Positions 56,482 through 64,000 of a stretch of 64,000 nt of DNA are shown here, one piece after another (the first letter of the stretch is position 1; every line of letters starts with the position of its first letter). The stretch lies in NCBI GenBank assembly GCA_020051695.1, contig JAGVQM010000042.1, positions 1 through 64,000 of the forward strand. Direction: 5' to 3'. The notes beneath the pieces are model-generated. The model had not been told where the DNA came from. It saw only the letters and a program-made list of their open reading frames with translations, and made no database searches. A program made the position numbers and the translations under genes. This DNA comes from Candidatus Zixiibacteriota bacterium (GTDB lineage Bacteria; Zixibacteria; MSB-5A5; WJJR01; JAJRUJ01).

Positions 56482-58536
56482 TTACATTCCGCACCCATCA
56501 CAGATCGCGTTCTGTGATTTATAAACCGCATTGACCAGGTAGGCCAGATCCAGCGGGGTGACCTGTCCATTACAATCGAGATCACCGATGGTATAGGGGC
56601 AATTCGGCGCGGGGCATAAGGCATTCAATGACAGGTACACGAACTTGACCAGGAAGGCCACATCGACGGGCGTTGTGCCTCCGCTGCAGTCCATGTCTCC
56701 GGCGAATCCGCAGTTGCATCCACACCCCATGCCCAGTGCCCCGATCAATTCGCCGCAGTTGTTATTGCCCGGCAGACAGGGAGAGGTTTCATCGGCCAGC
56801 CCCACATCTCCAATGCCGGCATTGCACATGAGGGGATCAGCGGAGAAATTGCCGTTAGTCCCGTTTTGGCCGGCGATGGCCCCCACCCAATCGCCTCCCG
56901 CATTGCCGTAGACGTCGCAGCAGGTTAACGTCGCGCTGCTGGAGAGCAGACACGTTACCGGCTGCCCGCCCTGATTGAAGGCGATCAGGCAGTTTTCAGC
57001 CTCGACTGCGGCCTGCACGTAACCGAATATGGCGGCGCCGTAGGATGCCGAGTTATCGGCAAAAGTGCAATTAATCAGCCAGACCGGTTTCCGATATGCG
57101 TAGATCCCGCCGCCGTACACGGCAGCGTTGCCTACAAATACGCAATTTTTTATCGTGGGTGAACAATTCTCGACCAGTATCCCGCCGCCGCTGCTGCCCC
57201 CACTGAAAACTTCACCATACCCGCCGGTAATAGTGAAACCATCGATGACGAATGTTGAATCTTCATCGTGGTTAAAGGTGAACGCCCGACGCGGCGTTGT
57301 TGTACTACCCTCGCTATCAACGATCGTGTTTTGGGGTCCATTTTCCGCATATAACAGGATTCCCTGGCGGCCGCCGAAATTTAAATTACGATTGCGTTCA
57401 CCTGAGTAACGTCCATCGGCGACAATAATTGTGTCTCCGTGTGTACTGGAATCGATGGCACTCTGGAGGTCCGTGACATCTCCGGAGCCGTCGAGATGAA
57501 CATCCCATGATTCCGGTACCTCACAATAATCACCGATGCCGTTGCCGTTAATATCTCCCTGATCGGGATTATATCCGTTGGCGCAATTGTCACATGGATC
57601 ACCGACACTGTCCAGATCCAGGTCTTCCTGCCCCGGATTATAGTGATAGGGGCAGTTGTCATCAATATCGACCAGGCCGTCTTCATCGAAGTCGCGTTGG
57701 TAGATATCCGGGACAAATACTACAGTATCCTGGTAAAAGCAGGGAACGGCCAGCATTTGGTCGCGCTGATTATAGTGAATCCCGGCCGGCCAGCCGTCCA
57801 CATCATAAAACATTACCGGCGTCTCGGTAAATGTCGGCTCATAGCGATAGATGTAGCCGCCATTGGTCGTGGCCACATAGATATTATCCTGGCCATCAAT
57901 TGTGATCCCGTCGAAATTCCCAAAGGTAGTGGCGGCCAAAATGGAAACTGCACCACTGGCAAGATCGATACCTTTGATCGGCGAATTGCTGTAAAATTCC
58001 ACGGCGACCAACCGCTCGTGATCACCATCGTAGACACAGGCTTGCAGGCCGTTGGCCAATCCGGTGCTCGCGAACACCGAATATGATAAGTCGCTGATTT
58101 TTACTTTGAAAATTTTGCCACCGGTGTCCACAACATACAGATAGGTCGTGCCGTCAGACGTGATGCCGTCAATACTCCTGCCGGCGTAAGCCGGGAGCGT
58201 CAATTCAACGACCAGTTGGCCGGTGACCAGGTCGAAACCGTGCAGGATGCGCTGGCTGAGGTCTGACGTATTTCCGGAAACATATAATGTATCACGGACG
58301 ATACATGATCCTCCGAACCAGAGATCATCTTCCGGATCGCTTTGGTAGAAGTAACTTTGTGTGCCGTCTTCGTCGACCTGGACAATTGTCCCACCGCCGA
58401 CGTTGGCCACCAGATAGCGGTTGCGCGCCGCATCGAAAACAACACTTTCCGGCATGCTGTACAATCCGCCGGCCATCGCGCTCGCCGGCGCGATGTACAC
58501 CAGAAAAAACACCCCAATCCACCTCACCTTGCGCAT
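56482..58536 (-). CDS. Secreted SMP-30/NHL-like protein with TSP3, beta-helix and dockerin-like tail
   Basis: A 684-residue exported protein (signal MRKVRWIGVFFLVYIAPASAM). The first 290 or so residues are a six-bladed-propeller-like region (SVVFDAARNRYLVANVG, IDGITSDGTTYLYVVDTGG). It is followed by TSP3 repeats (DFDEDGLVDIDDNCPY), a beta-helix and the same dockerin-like ending as the neighbour. ATG 58536 has GGAGGG. It lies directly upstream of the propeller gene and both probably belong to one transcript. The substrates or partners are unknown; no cohesin domain is seen in this window. Confidence 0.87.
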   Translation of the reverse strand: MRKVRWIGVFFLVYIAPASAMAGGLYSMPESVVFDAARNRYLVANVGGGTIVQVDEDGTQSYFYQSDPEDDLWFGGSCIVRDTLYVSGNTSDLSQRILHGFDLVTGQLVVELTLPAYAGRSIDGITSDGTTYLYVVDTGGKIFKVKISDLSYSVFASTGLANGLQACVYDGDHERLVAVEFYSNSPIKGIDLASGAVSILAATTFGNFDGITIDGQDNIYVATTNGGYIYRYEPTFTETPVMFYDVDGWPAGIHYNQRDQMLAVPCFYQDTVVFVPDIYQRDFDEDGLVDIDDNCPYHYNPGQEDLDLDSVGDPCDNCANGYNPDQGDINGNGIGDYCEVPESWDVHLDGSGDVTDLQSAIDSSTHGDTIIVADGRYSGERNRNLNFGGRQGILLYAENGPQNTIVDSEGSTTTPRRAFTFNHDEDSTFVIDGFTITGGYGEVFSGGSSGGGILVENCSPTIKNCVFVGNAAVYGGGIYAYRKPVWLINCTFADNSASYGAAIFGYVQAAVEAENCLIAFNQGGQPVTCLLSSSATLTCCDVYGNAGGDWVGAIAGQNGTNGNFSADPLMCNAGIGDVGLADETSPCLPGNNNCGELIGALGMGCGCNCGFAGDMDCSGGTTPVDVAFLVKFVYLSLNALCPAPNCPYTIGDLDCNGQVTPLDLAYLVNAVYKSQNAICDGCGM
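56485..57560. repeat. Paralogous C-terminal module, copy 2
   Basis: Second copy of the module described at 52880-53960, in the same orientation. The copies diverge more in the beta-helix part than in the dockerin part. Bounds are approximate. Confidence 0.85.
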
Positions 58537-58662
58537 GCGCCCTCCTCAAGTCTCTTTCCCTCGACCACGGTCCTTTCATTTTCAACCGGGTTGCACGGGG
58601 CGGGCAAATCTTTCAGAAAAAGAGATTATTTTGGGGGGCGGCAGCGGATTTTGCGGAAGCTG

Positions 58663-58691
58663 TTGTCCCGCCGCGGGTGTTTGTTTATACT
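58663..58691 (+). promoter_or_regulatory. Promoter for the sigma/anti-sigma pair
   Basis: TTGTCC (58663-58668) and TATACT (58686-58691) are 17 bases apart, and transcription would start about 20 bases before the sigma ATG. It resembles a housekeeping-sigma promoter rather than an ECF-type one. The 58537-58715 gap must also hold a promoter for the divergent secreted protein. Confidence 0.55.
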
Positions 58692-58715
58692 CCCTCATTA
58701 TAACATGGGGAAGAT

Positions 58716-59261
58716 ATGGCCGAATCCGAACTCAACGCACTCTATCGTCTTGTCCAGGATGGAGATGCATCTGCCGAGGAACGATTGTTTCAGGGTTTGG
58801 GTGAAAGATTCGGTTATTTTGCGCAACAAAGGGTAGGGAACGTGCAGGATGCGGAAGAACTGGTGCAGGAGTCGCTGATGGTCATCGCTGAAAAATACCG
58901 AGAGATCGAGATCACGGCGAGCTTTACGGCCTGGGCGTATAAGATACTTGAGAACAAGCTGTTGTATTATTACCGGACCAAGAAGAATCGCGCGGGCAGG
59001 TTTGTCGCGCTGGAAGACGCTGTCCCTTCCCCGGATTCCTCCACGTCCGATCCGTCGTTTAAGCGGCGGCTGTTGCTGTGCCTGAAAAGAATCAACCGGA
59101 TCAATACCCGGTTCGCGCGCCTGCTCAATTTGCAGCACCAGGGGTATACTGTGGAGGACATGTGCGATAAATTGGGAACTACTCGTAACGCCATATACAT
59201 CATTCTTTCCCGGGCCCGATCGATGTTGAAGACTTGTCTTGAAAAGGGGGATGTGGAGTAA
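58716..59261 (+). CDS. ECF-like sigma-70 family factor
   Basis: A 181-residue two-domain sigma factor. Region 2 spans about 10-80 with VQDAEELVQESLMVIAEKYR and FTAWAYKILENKLLYYYRTK. Region 4 spans about 115-175 with a helix-turn-helix (TVEDMCDKLGTTRNAIYIIL). It redirects RNA polymerase to a small regulon. The stop overlaps the ATG of the anti-sigma fusion (TAATG, 59259-59263), which supports control by that protein. GGGGAAG precedes ATG 58716. Confidence 0.92.
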   Translation: MAESELNALYRLVQDGDASAEERLFQGLGERFGYFAQQRVGNVQDAEELVQESLMVIAEKYREIEITASFTAWAYKILENKLLYYYRTKKNRAGRFVALEDAVPSPDSSTSDPSFKRRLLLCLKRINRINTRFARLLNLQHQGYTVEDMCDKLGTTRNAIYIILSRARSMLKTCLEKGDVE

Positions 59262-61555
59262 TGAGCGGTTGCCAGGATCCGCGGATTGCGCACCTGCTGA
59301 GTGCCTACGAATTGGGCATGCTCAGGGACGAGGAACGCCGGGAGGTCGAATTGCACCTGCTCGATTGCGATGCGTGCTATGCGGAACTCCGGCAGTTTCA
59401 GCATGCGGTCCGGCTGCTTAAACAGGATCGGGATGTCCGGCAAGCTGTTCGGCTCATGGCGCAGGAACCTGAAGAATCAGTGTCGGGACTTGAGGAGAAG
59501 ACACCTCGGCACGGCGCATGGTCAAGGCCGATCACTGCCTTGTTGGTAGCTGCGGCGGCCATGCTGCTTTTAATTCTCCAACCGTGGGAGGTCGAGTTTC
59601 ACCCGACCCAGGAGGCGGTGGCCGTCGGCCCTCGGCTGGCCATCATGTATCTTGAGAATCTGGCCGATCGGGAGGACGAGCAGCGGTTGGGCGAAATTGC
59701 CGCCAATCTGCTGATTACCGATTTGTCCGAATCGGGGCATTTGCAGGTGGTTTCCGGGCAACGCCTGTATGACATCCTTAAATTGTTTGGCCGGGAAGGT
59801 CAAAAACAAGTTGACCGGGAGACCGCCCGGCAAATCGCCGATACTGCGGGCGCGAACATCATCCTGCAGGGTAGTATCCTGCAAGTCGAACCATATTACG
59901 TGCTTACAGCCAATCTGGTGGACGTACGTACGGGCAACGTCCTTGCCGCACAACATGTCACGGGTGACGCCCATGACGATATCTTTGTCCTGGTAGACCG
60001 GTTGACGGCAAAGATCAAGCTAGACCTTGCCCTTCCCGCCGCAGCTGAGACGGAACCGGACCGACAGGTGGCCGAGGTCACGACTCATTCGCCGGATGCG
60101 TATCGGTATTACCTGCAAGGGATTGAACTGCTCCAAAAGTACTACCACCGGGAGGCGGCGGAGAATTTCCATGCGGCCGTGGCGCTCGATTCCACGTTCG
60201 CCATGGCTTTTTATTATTTGGCCGAACTGGAAGATGGGCATTTGATCGACCAGGCGATGCTGTACATCAATCATGCCGGCCAAAAAGAGCGACATTTGAT
60301 CCGGAGCCGCCACGCCGTATTCGCGGGGGACGCCGAAAGAGCGATTGCTGAATTGCAGGATTTGATTAAACGATATCCGGATGAAAAAACCGCGCATTAT
60401 CGGCTGGGGTTACTTTACGATGCGCGAGGAGATTATGCGCAGGCGGTCGGTTACCTTGAGACGGCGTTGACCATTGATCCCATGTATCAGCAGGCCATCA
60501 ATCGCCTGGCATACACCTATGACCGCATGGGCCGGTACGAAGACGCCATCGGGGCAATCAATCGCTATCTTGCCCTTTCGCCCAATGAGCCGAATCCATA
60601 CGACACCCGCGGGGATATCTATGCCCGAAACGGCAAAGTCGATCAAGCCATTGAATCATATCGTCAGGCGCTGGAGATCAAACCCGATTTCACCGCTTCT
60701 TTGTATAACCTTGGCCATATGTATGTGATGAAGCATGAATGCGAACTTGCGGACAGTGCATATCGGATGCTCACTATTGGCAACGATACCAATAACCGGT
60801 CCCTGGCCCGCATTTACTTGCCGTATCCCGCATTCTGTCGCGGGCAATTTGTCGCAGCCATTGAGGTGATAGACTCTGCGCTGGCTATCGACAGCACCGA
60901 CGGATTGGCCGATGCGCGCTCCGCCTTCGTCGGATGCAAGCATTTCGTCAAATCCCGGGCTTTGATGGAGCAAGGCAAAGCAGCCCGAGCCATCGAGGAG
61001 TATGAACGATATGCGGCAATCTATCTTCAGACGTATCCTGACGCGATTAACCGTGAGCATGGGTATTATGTCCAATTATTGGCGGAGGCCGGTGAACTGC
61101 CTCATGCCGCGGCGGTGGCGGAATCACTGAAGGTTGCGCTGGAGCAGGAGCAGGCAGTCCTGGATCCTTACTGGCATGCACGCGGGGCCGTTGGGCTGTT
61201 TGAAGGAAATCCGACCGCCGCGATCGCCGCGTTTCAGCAAATATCCGCCGCATCCATGGATTATCCCAAACAATTTCTGCTGGCCCGGGCTTATCTGGAA
61301 GCAGGCCAACTGGCCGAGGCGGCCGCGGCATTTGAGGCGTTGCTTGTGAATTATTCCAGCACCCGCGCCTTCTGGTGTATCTGGGATACCAAGGTCCGTT
61401 ATTATCTGGGTCGGGTCTATGAAGAGTCCCGCTGGTACGGCAAGGCGGTCATTCAATTCGAGGAATTTCTCAAAATCTGGAAAGACGCTGACCCCGGAAT
61501 TCCGGAACTCGACGACGCCCGGGAACGCTTGGTGCGGCTGAAACAACAAAGCTAA
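59261..61555 (+). CDS. Anti-sigma (zf-HC2) membrane protein fused to a TolB-like and TPR ectodomain
   Basis: A 764-residue predicted regulator. Residues 1-60 are a zf-HC2 anti-sigma domain with the HLLDCDACY zinc motif. A single transmembrane helix lies near 88-108 (ITALLVAAAAMLLLIL). The outer part begins with a TolB-like or adenylate-cyclase-associated domain (AIMYLENLADREDEQRLGEI, then QGSILQV) and continues as eight or more TPRs to the end. The zinc domain would hold the co-encoded sigma factor at the membrane; the ectodomain presumably senses an envelope signal. That division of labour is inferred from the order of domains. Confidence 0.87.
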   Translation: MSGCQDPRIAHLLSAYELGMLRDEERREVELHLLDCDACYAELRQFQHAVRLLKQDRDVRQAVRLMAQEPEESVSGLEEKTPRHGAWSRPITALLVAAAAMLLLILQPWEVEFHPTQEAVAVGPRLAIMYLENLADREDEQRLGEIAANLLITDLSESGHLQVVSGQRLYDILKLFGREGQKQVDRETARQIADTAGANIILQGSILQVEPYYVLTANLVDVRTGNVLAAQHVTGDAHDDIFVLVDRLTAKIKLDLALPAAAETEPDRQVAEVTTHSPDAYRYYLQGIELLQKYYHREAAENFHAAVALDSTFAMAFYYLAELEDGHLIDQAMLYINHAGQKERHLIRSRHAVFAGDAERAIAELQDLIKRYPDEKTAHYRLGLLYDARGDYAQAVGYLETALTIDPMYQQAINRLAYTYDRMGRYEDAIGAINRYLALSPNEPNPYDTRGDIYARNGKVDQAIESYRQALEIKPDFTASLYNLGHMYVMKHECELADSAYRMLTIGNDTNNRSLARIYLPYPAFCRGQFVAAIEVIDSALAIDSTDGLADARSAFVGCKHFVKSRALMEQGKAARAIEEYERYAAIYLQTYPDAINREHGYYVQLLAEAGELPHAAAVAESLKVALEQEQAVLDPYWHARGAVGLFEGNPTAAIAAFQQISAASMDYPKQFLLARAYLEAGQLAEAAAAFEALLVNYSSTRAFWCIWDTKVRYYLGRVYEESRWYGKAVIQFEEFLKIWKDADPGIPELDDARERLVRLKQQS

Positions 61556-61569
61556 CCCGGTCACCGGGT
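61555..61569. repeat. Short perfect hairpin at the end of the anti-sigma gene
   Basis: ACCCGG (61555-61560) and CCGGGT (61564-61569) form a 6-bp stem with loop TCA overlapping the stop codon. No T-tract follows, so termination is doubtful. Confidence 0.3.
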
Positions 61570-61651
61570 CAGTTCCTCATCATTCTTGCATGGATTGCCT
61601 GCCCGCAGATGGGTTTGGCAGAGAGGATAATTTACAAAGAGTGCCGAGTCT

Positions 61652-62995
61652 CTAGACCGCAGTGCCGAACAGGTCGCAGCCATCGGCATCCTCGACGAGG
61701 ACGTCGATAAACCCCGGATTGTTCTTCCCGTTGGTCGTGACAAAAATCGTGCCGTCGATCTCCGGTGCGTCACCTACCGTGCGGCCTTCCCAGAGCCCCG
61801 GGTGAATATCGGAGGGTGACTCCAGCAGGGTGCGGATACGGGAACCGATGAGCCGCTGGGACCGCCGGGTGACAATCGATTCGTGGACCATTTGCAGGTG
61901 TTCTACGCGCTGGTCGGTGACCGCCGGCGGGGGCGCATCAGTCCGGGCAAATGATTTGGTCCCCTCTTCCGGGGAATAGGCGAACGAACCCAGCCGGTCG
62001 AACTCAAAATCCTCGACGAAGGAGACCAGCTCATTGAACGCTGCTTCGGTCTCCCCGGGGTGGCCGATCAAGAAGGTGGTCCTGATGGCCACGTCTTTGA
62101 TGGTCTTGCGCACGCGCGTCAGCCGGTCTTCAATTTGTCGGCGGGTGATGCGCCGGGCCATGATCTTCAACACATCATCAGAGATATGCTGCAACGGGAT
62201 GTCCATATAGGGCACGACTTTTTCGCATGCGGCGCAAGTGTCGATGATTTCATCGGTCAGATTCGCCGGGTGCAGGTACAGCATGCGGATCCAGAAATCA
62301 CCGGGGATGGCATTCAACTGTTTCAGCAGGGCGGGCAACTGGTGTTTGCCGTTTTCCGTCCCGTAGGCCGCGGTATCCTGTCCGACCAGAATTATCTCGC
62401 GAACACCGCCGTCGATGAATTGCTGTACTTCCTGCCCGATGATTGCGGCCTCACGGCTGCGCAGTCCGCCGCGGATCACGGGGATAACACAATATGTACA
62501 GCGGTTGTCGCAGCCGTCGGAGACTTTGATATACCCATAAACGGAGTGTGGGGCCGGGCGGATCTGCATGTCCAGCGCACCCTGGGTGGCGGGGGAACCG
62601 ACCCAGCACACCCGGCCGTCAACCGGCTTTTCGTCGCCGTTAAGAACGCGCACCACCAGGTCGGGACGCTGCAGGCCGATAATGGCATCGGCCTGGGGAA
62701 TTTGTTCGTACAGCTCCTTACCGTACCGCTGGGCCAGGCAGCCGGTGATGACAATCCGCCCGCCCATTTGCTTGCGGCGGAAGACGGCTTCAAAAATCGC
62801 TTCGATGGATTCCGATTTGGCCTGGCTGATGAAGCCGCAGGTGTTGATAATTTCGGAGGTCGCTTTTTCGGGTGTTTCCACGATCTGCCAGCCGGCGCCG
62901 ATCAGGTGCGCCGCGAGGACGTCGCCATCAACTTCATTTTTTGGGCAGCCCAGAGAGTTAATGTAGACTGTTTTTTCCGCCTGTGGGATATTCAT
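61652..62995 (-). CDS. rimO: Ribosomal protein S12 methylthiotransferase
   Basis: A 447-residue radical-SAM methylthiotransferase. The N-terminal MTTase domain supplies C17, C53 and C86 for the auxiliary cluster. The radical-SAM cluster binds C162, C166 and C169 in DGCDNRCTYC, and a TRAM domain closes the protein. RimO rather than MiaB is suggested by SLGCPKNEVD at the start and by the VIPVIRGGLRSR following the cluster. It methylthiolates an aspartate of S12. The 167 bases between lolA and rimO hold no recognised feature. Confidence 0.95.
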   Translation of the reverse strand: MNIPQAEKTVYINSLGCPKNEVDGDVLAAHLIGAGWQIVETPEKATSEIINTCGFISQAKSESIEAIFEAVFRRKQMGGRIVITGCLAQRYGKELYEQIPQADAIIGLQRPDLVVRVLNGDEKPVDGRVCWVGSPATQGALDMQIRPAPHSVYGYIKVSDGCDNRCTYCVIPVIRGGLRSREAAIIGQEVQQFIDGGVREIILVGQDTAAYGTENGKHQLPALLKQLNAIPGDFWIRMLYLHPANLTDEIIDTCAACEKVVPYMDIPLQHISDDVLKIMARRITRRQIEDRLTRVRKTIKDVAIRTTFLIGHPGETEAAFNELVSFVEDFEFDRLGSFAYSPEEGTKSFARTDAPPPAVTDQRVEHLQMVHESIVTRRSQRLIGSRIRTLLESPSDIHPGLWEGRTVGDAPEIDGTIFVTTNGKNNPGFIDVLVEDADGCDLFGTAV

Positions 62996-63162
62996 CAGTG
63001 TTTGCCGTCAGGTGTCTCGCGTATCGCGACGAGGTACTGGTTTTTGTCTTTTGCCCGCCGCAAGTGTGAACGTGTCCATATGCACCAGTGCGGTGGCGGT
63101 AGCTTGAAATACCGGCTGTCGTGTCCCGGCCAATTCCTTCCCTTCATCGTACCGACGAAACT

Positions 63163-63873
63163 TTAACGCGGAGTATTGGAGTTTTGCTGGTGTTTTTTTT
63201 GGGGGAAGGTGACAACTTCCGCAGAATCAGGAAAATCCGGAGAGTACCTAAGTGATGTATCGACCTTATCTTCCGCCACCGGAGAGAACTCCAGCTCGAC
63301 CCGGTCGTCATTATAATCGGTATACTCCGCGCGGCGCACGACATACTCCAAGGCATTAATCCAGATCGTCAAATGCTGAATGGCCGCCGTATTCGTCTTC
63401 GCGGTCGCCCGGACTTTGTGGCAAACCGCTCCTCCGATTGTATCGATGTTGCAGTCCATGGGCAAAAAATCGCGGCGCAGCGTCCAGAGAAAATCGGTTG
63501 GCCAGCCCGATTGGGCGGCCGAATCAACCTCCCGGATGGTCACCTGATTATAGGCCGGGATCCAATGCCACAGCGTATCGTTGTTTTTGACGAATGTTTC
63601 CTGCGGGGTTTCCACGCGGAACCGGCCTGCCGCATCAAGCCAGACCCGGCCCGATTGGACTGATTCATCATTAAAAACCGCCGAGATGGTGCGCTGCTTA
63701 AACGTGAAGGTTATTGATCCGCGCTGACGATAGCTTTGTTCCAGGCGGTCCAGGGCAGCGACGGCCCCGCAGGCGGTCTGCGCGGAATCGATCGCGGCCG
63801 GTGAGACCGCGGGGAACAGCCAGGCGGTCCCGGCAACCAGGATCAAAGTGATCTTTATTATTCGTTGTCTCAT
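63163..63873 (-). CDS. lolA: LolA-like lipoprotein carrier
   Basis: A 236-residue periplasmic protein with signal peptide MRQRIIKITLILVAGTAWLF. The half-barrel LolA fold shows SITFTFKQRTISAVFNDESV, GRVWLDAAGRFRVETPQ and NDTLWHWIPAYNQVTIR. It carries lipoproteins from the LolCDE exporter to the outer membrane. The frame reaches GTG 63921; ATG 63873 gives a clean signal peptide but has no strong ribosome site. Sequence between 63874 and 63907 would be the spacer from the upstream gene. Confidence 0.88.
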   Translation of the reverse strand: MRQRIIKITLILVAGTAWLFPAVSPAAIDSAQTACGAVAALDRLEQSYRQRGSITFTFKQRTISAVFNDESVQSGRVWLDAAGRFRVETPQETFVKNNDTLWHWIPAYNQVTIREVDSAAQSGWPTDFLWTLRRDFLPMDCNIDTIGGAVCHKVRATAKTNTAAIQHLTIWINALEYVVRRAEYTDYNDDRVELEFSPVAEDKVDTSLRYSPDFPDSAEVVTFPQKKHQQNSNTPR

Positions 63874-63907
63874 AACCAGTGCCGGTTGTGGCGGACGCCG
63901 CTTTCTT

Positions 63908-64000
63908 TCATACCAGTTCACTCATCTTGTTTATATGATAAGTCGGCCGGTAAGGTTCAAAACTCGCTTTGCCTTTTGCCGCGCGGGCGGCAGACCGACA
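63908..64000 (-). CDS. Possible 3' end of an upstream gene (partial, right edge)
   Basis: On the minus strand 30 sense codons run from the window edge to a TGA at 63908-63910, ending KMSELV. If real, this is the C-terminus of the gene upstream of lolA. The piece is too short to identify, and a second frame ending near 63932 is also open, so the call is tentative. Confidence 0.25.
   Translation of the reverse strand, partial: CRSAARAAKGKASFEPYRPTYHINKMSELV

Noticed and set aside
62060-63166. 368-codon plus-strand frame
   Set aside because: Antisense of rimO; no ribosome site or known motif.

Overview
The window reads as ordinary chromosome from a Gram-negative (diderm) bacterium with a fairly GC-rich genome. 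It carries Kdo synthesis genes (kdsA, kdsC, kdsD), lptC, lolA, a BamD-like lipoprotein, lgt, a TonB-dependent receptor with a carboxypeptidase-regulatory-like domain, and Wza/Wzz-type export proteins. Secreted proteins that combine thrombospondin type 3, beta-helix and dockerin-like tails, together with many TPR proteins, suggest an uncultured FCB-group lineage such as candidate phylum Zixibacteria. That placement is inferred from gene style only. I see no tRNA, rRNA, CRISPR array or intact insertion sequence.

Layout. 1-13.3 kb is a long minus-strand series: two overlapping DegT-type aminotransferases, obg, dprA, ptsH, ptsI, a phosphoglucose/phosphomannose isomerase, a TonB-dependent receptor, a secreted TPR protein, a SET-domain protein and the start of pta, which runs off the left edge. 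One membrane-anchored unknown (13.5-14.4 kb) sits on the plus strand. 14.4-27.5 kb is a second minus-strand block for surface polysaccharide: tmk, an S41 protease, a nucleotidyltransferase fused to a degenerate phosphomannomutase, a Wza-like exporter, a Wzz-like chain-length protein, and a WbpB/WbpD/WbpE/WbpI-like set expected to make UDP-2,3-diacetamido-2,3-dideoxy-mannuronate. A FKBP isomerase is inserted in this set. 27.7-30.5 kb holds a plus-strand lipoprotein, a DUF502 membrane protein and a TauE/SafE permease.

30.6-35.6 kb is the clearest accessory segment. A single 1,656-residue SF1 helicase is fused to a Vsr/DUF559-like nuclease and a GreA/GreB-like tail. It is more AT-rich than its surroundings, has its own promoter, and lies between imperfect inverted repeats. 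It is my best candidate for a poorly described defence-type gene.

35.7-42.0 kb (minus) combines inositol-phosphate synthase, a PfkB kinase and a CDP-alcohol phosphatidyltransferase with lgt, an Aur1-like PAP2 protein, rsmI and nadE, suggesting inositol phospholipid synthesis. 42.1-45.8 kb (plus) is ssb followed by kdsA-kdsC-kdsD-lptC. 45.9-52.0 kb (minus) has fetAB, a creatininase-family protein, a DUF2064 protein, nadD, bamD and a lytic transglycosylase. After about 0.8 kb with no intact gene, 52.9-58.5 kb carries two large secreted proteins sharing a C-terminal half. 58.7-61.6 kb is an ECF-like sigma factor overlapping an anti-sigma/TPR fusion. The window closes with rimO and lolA on the minus strand.
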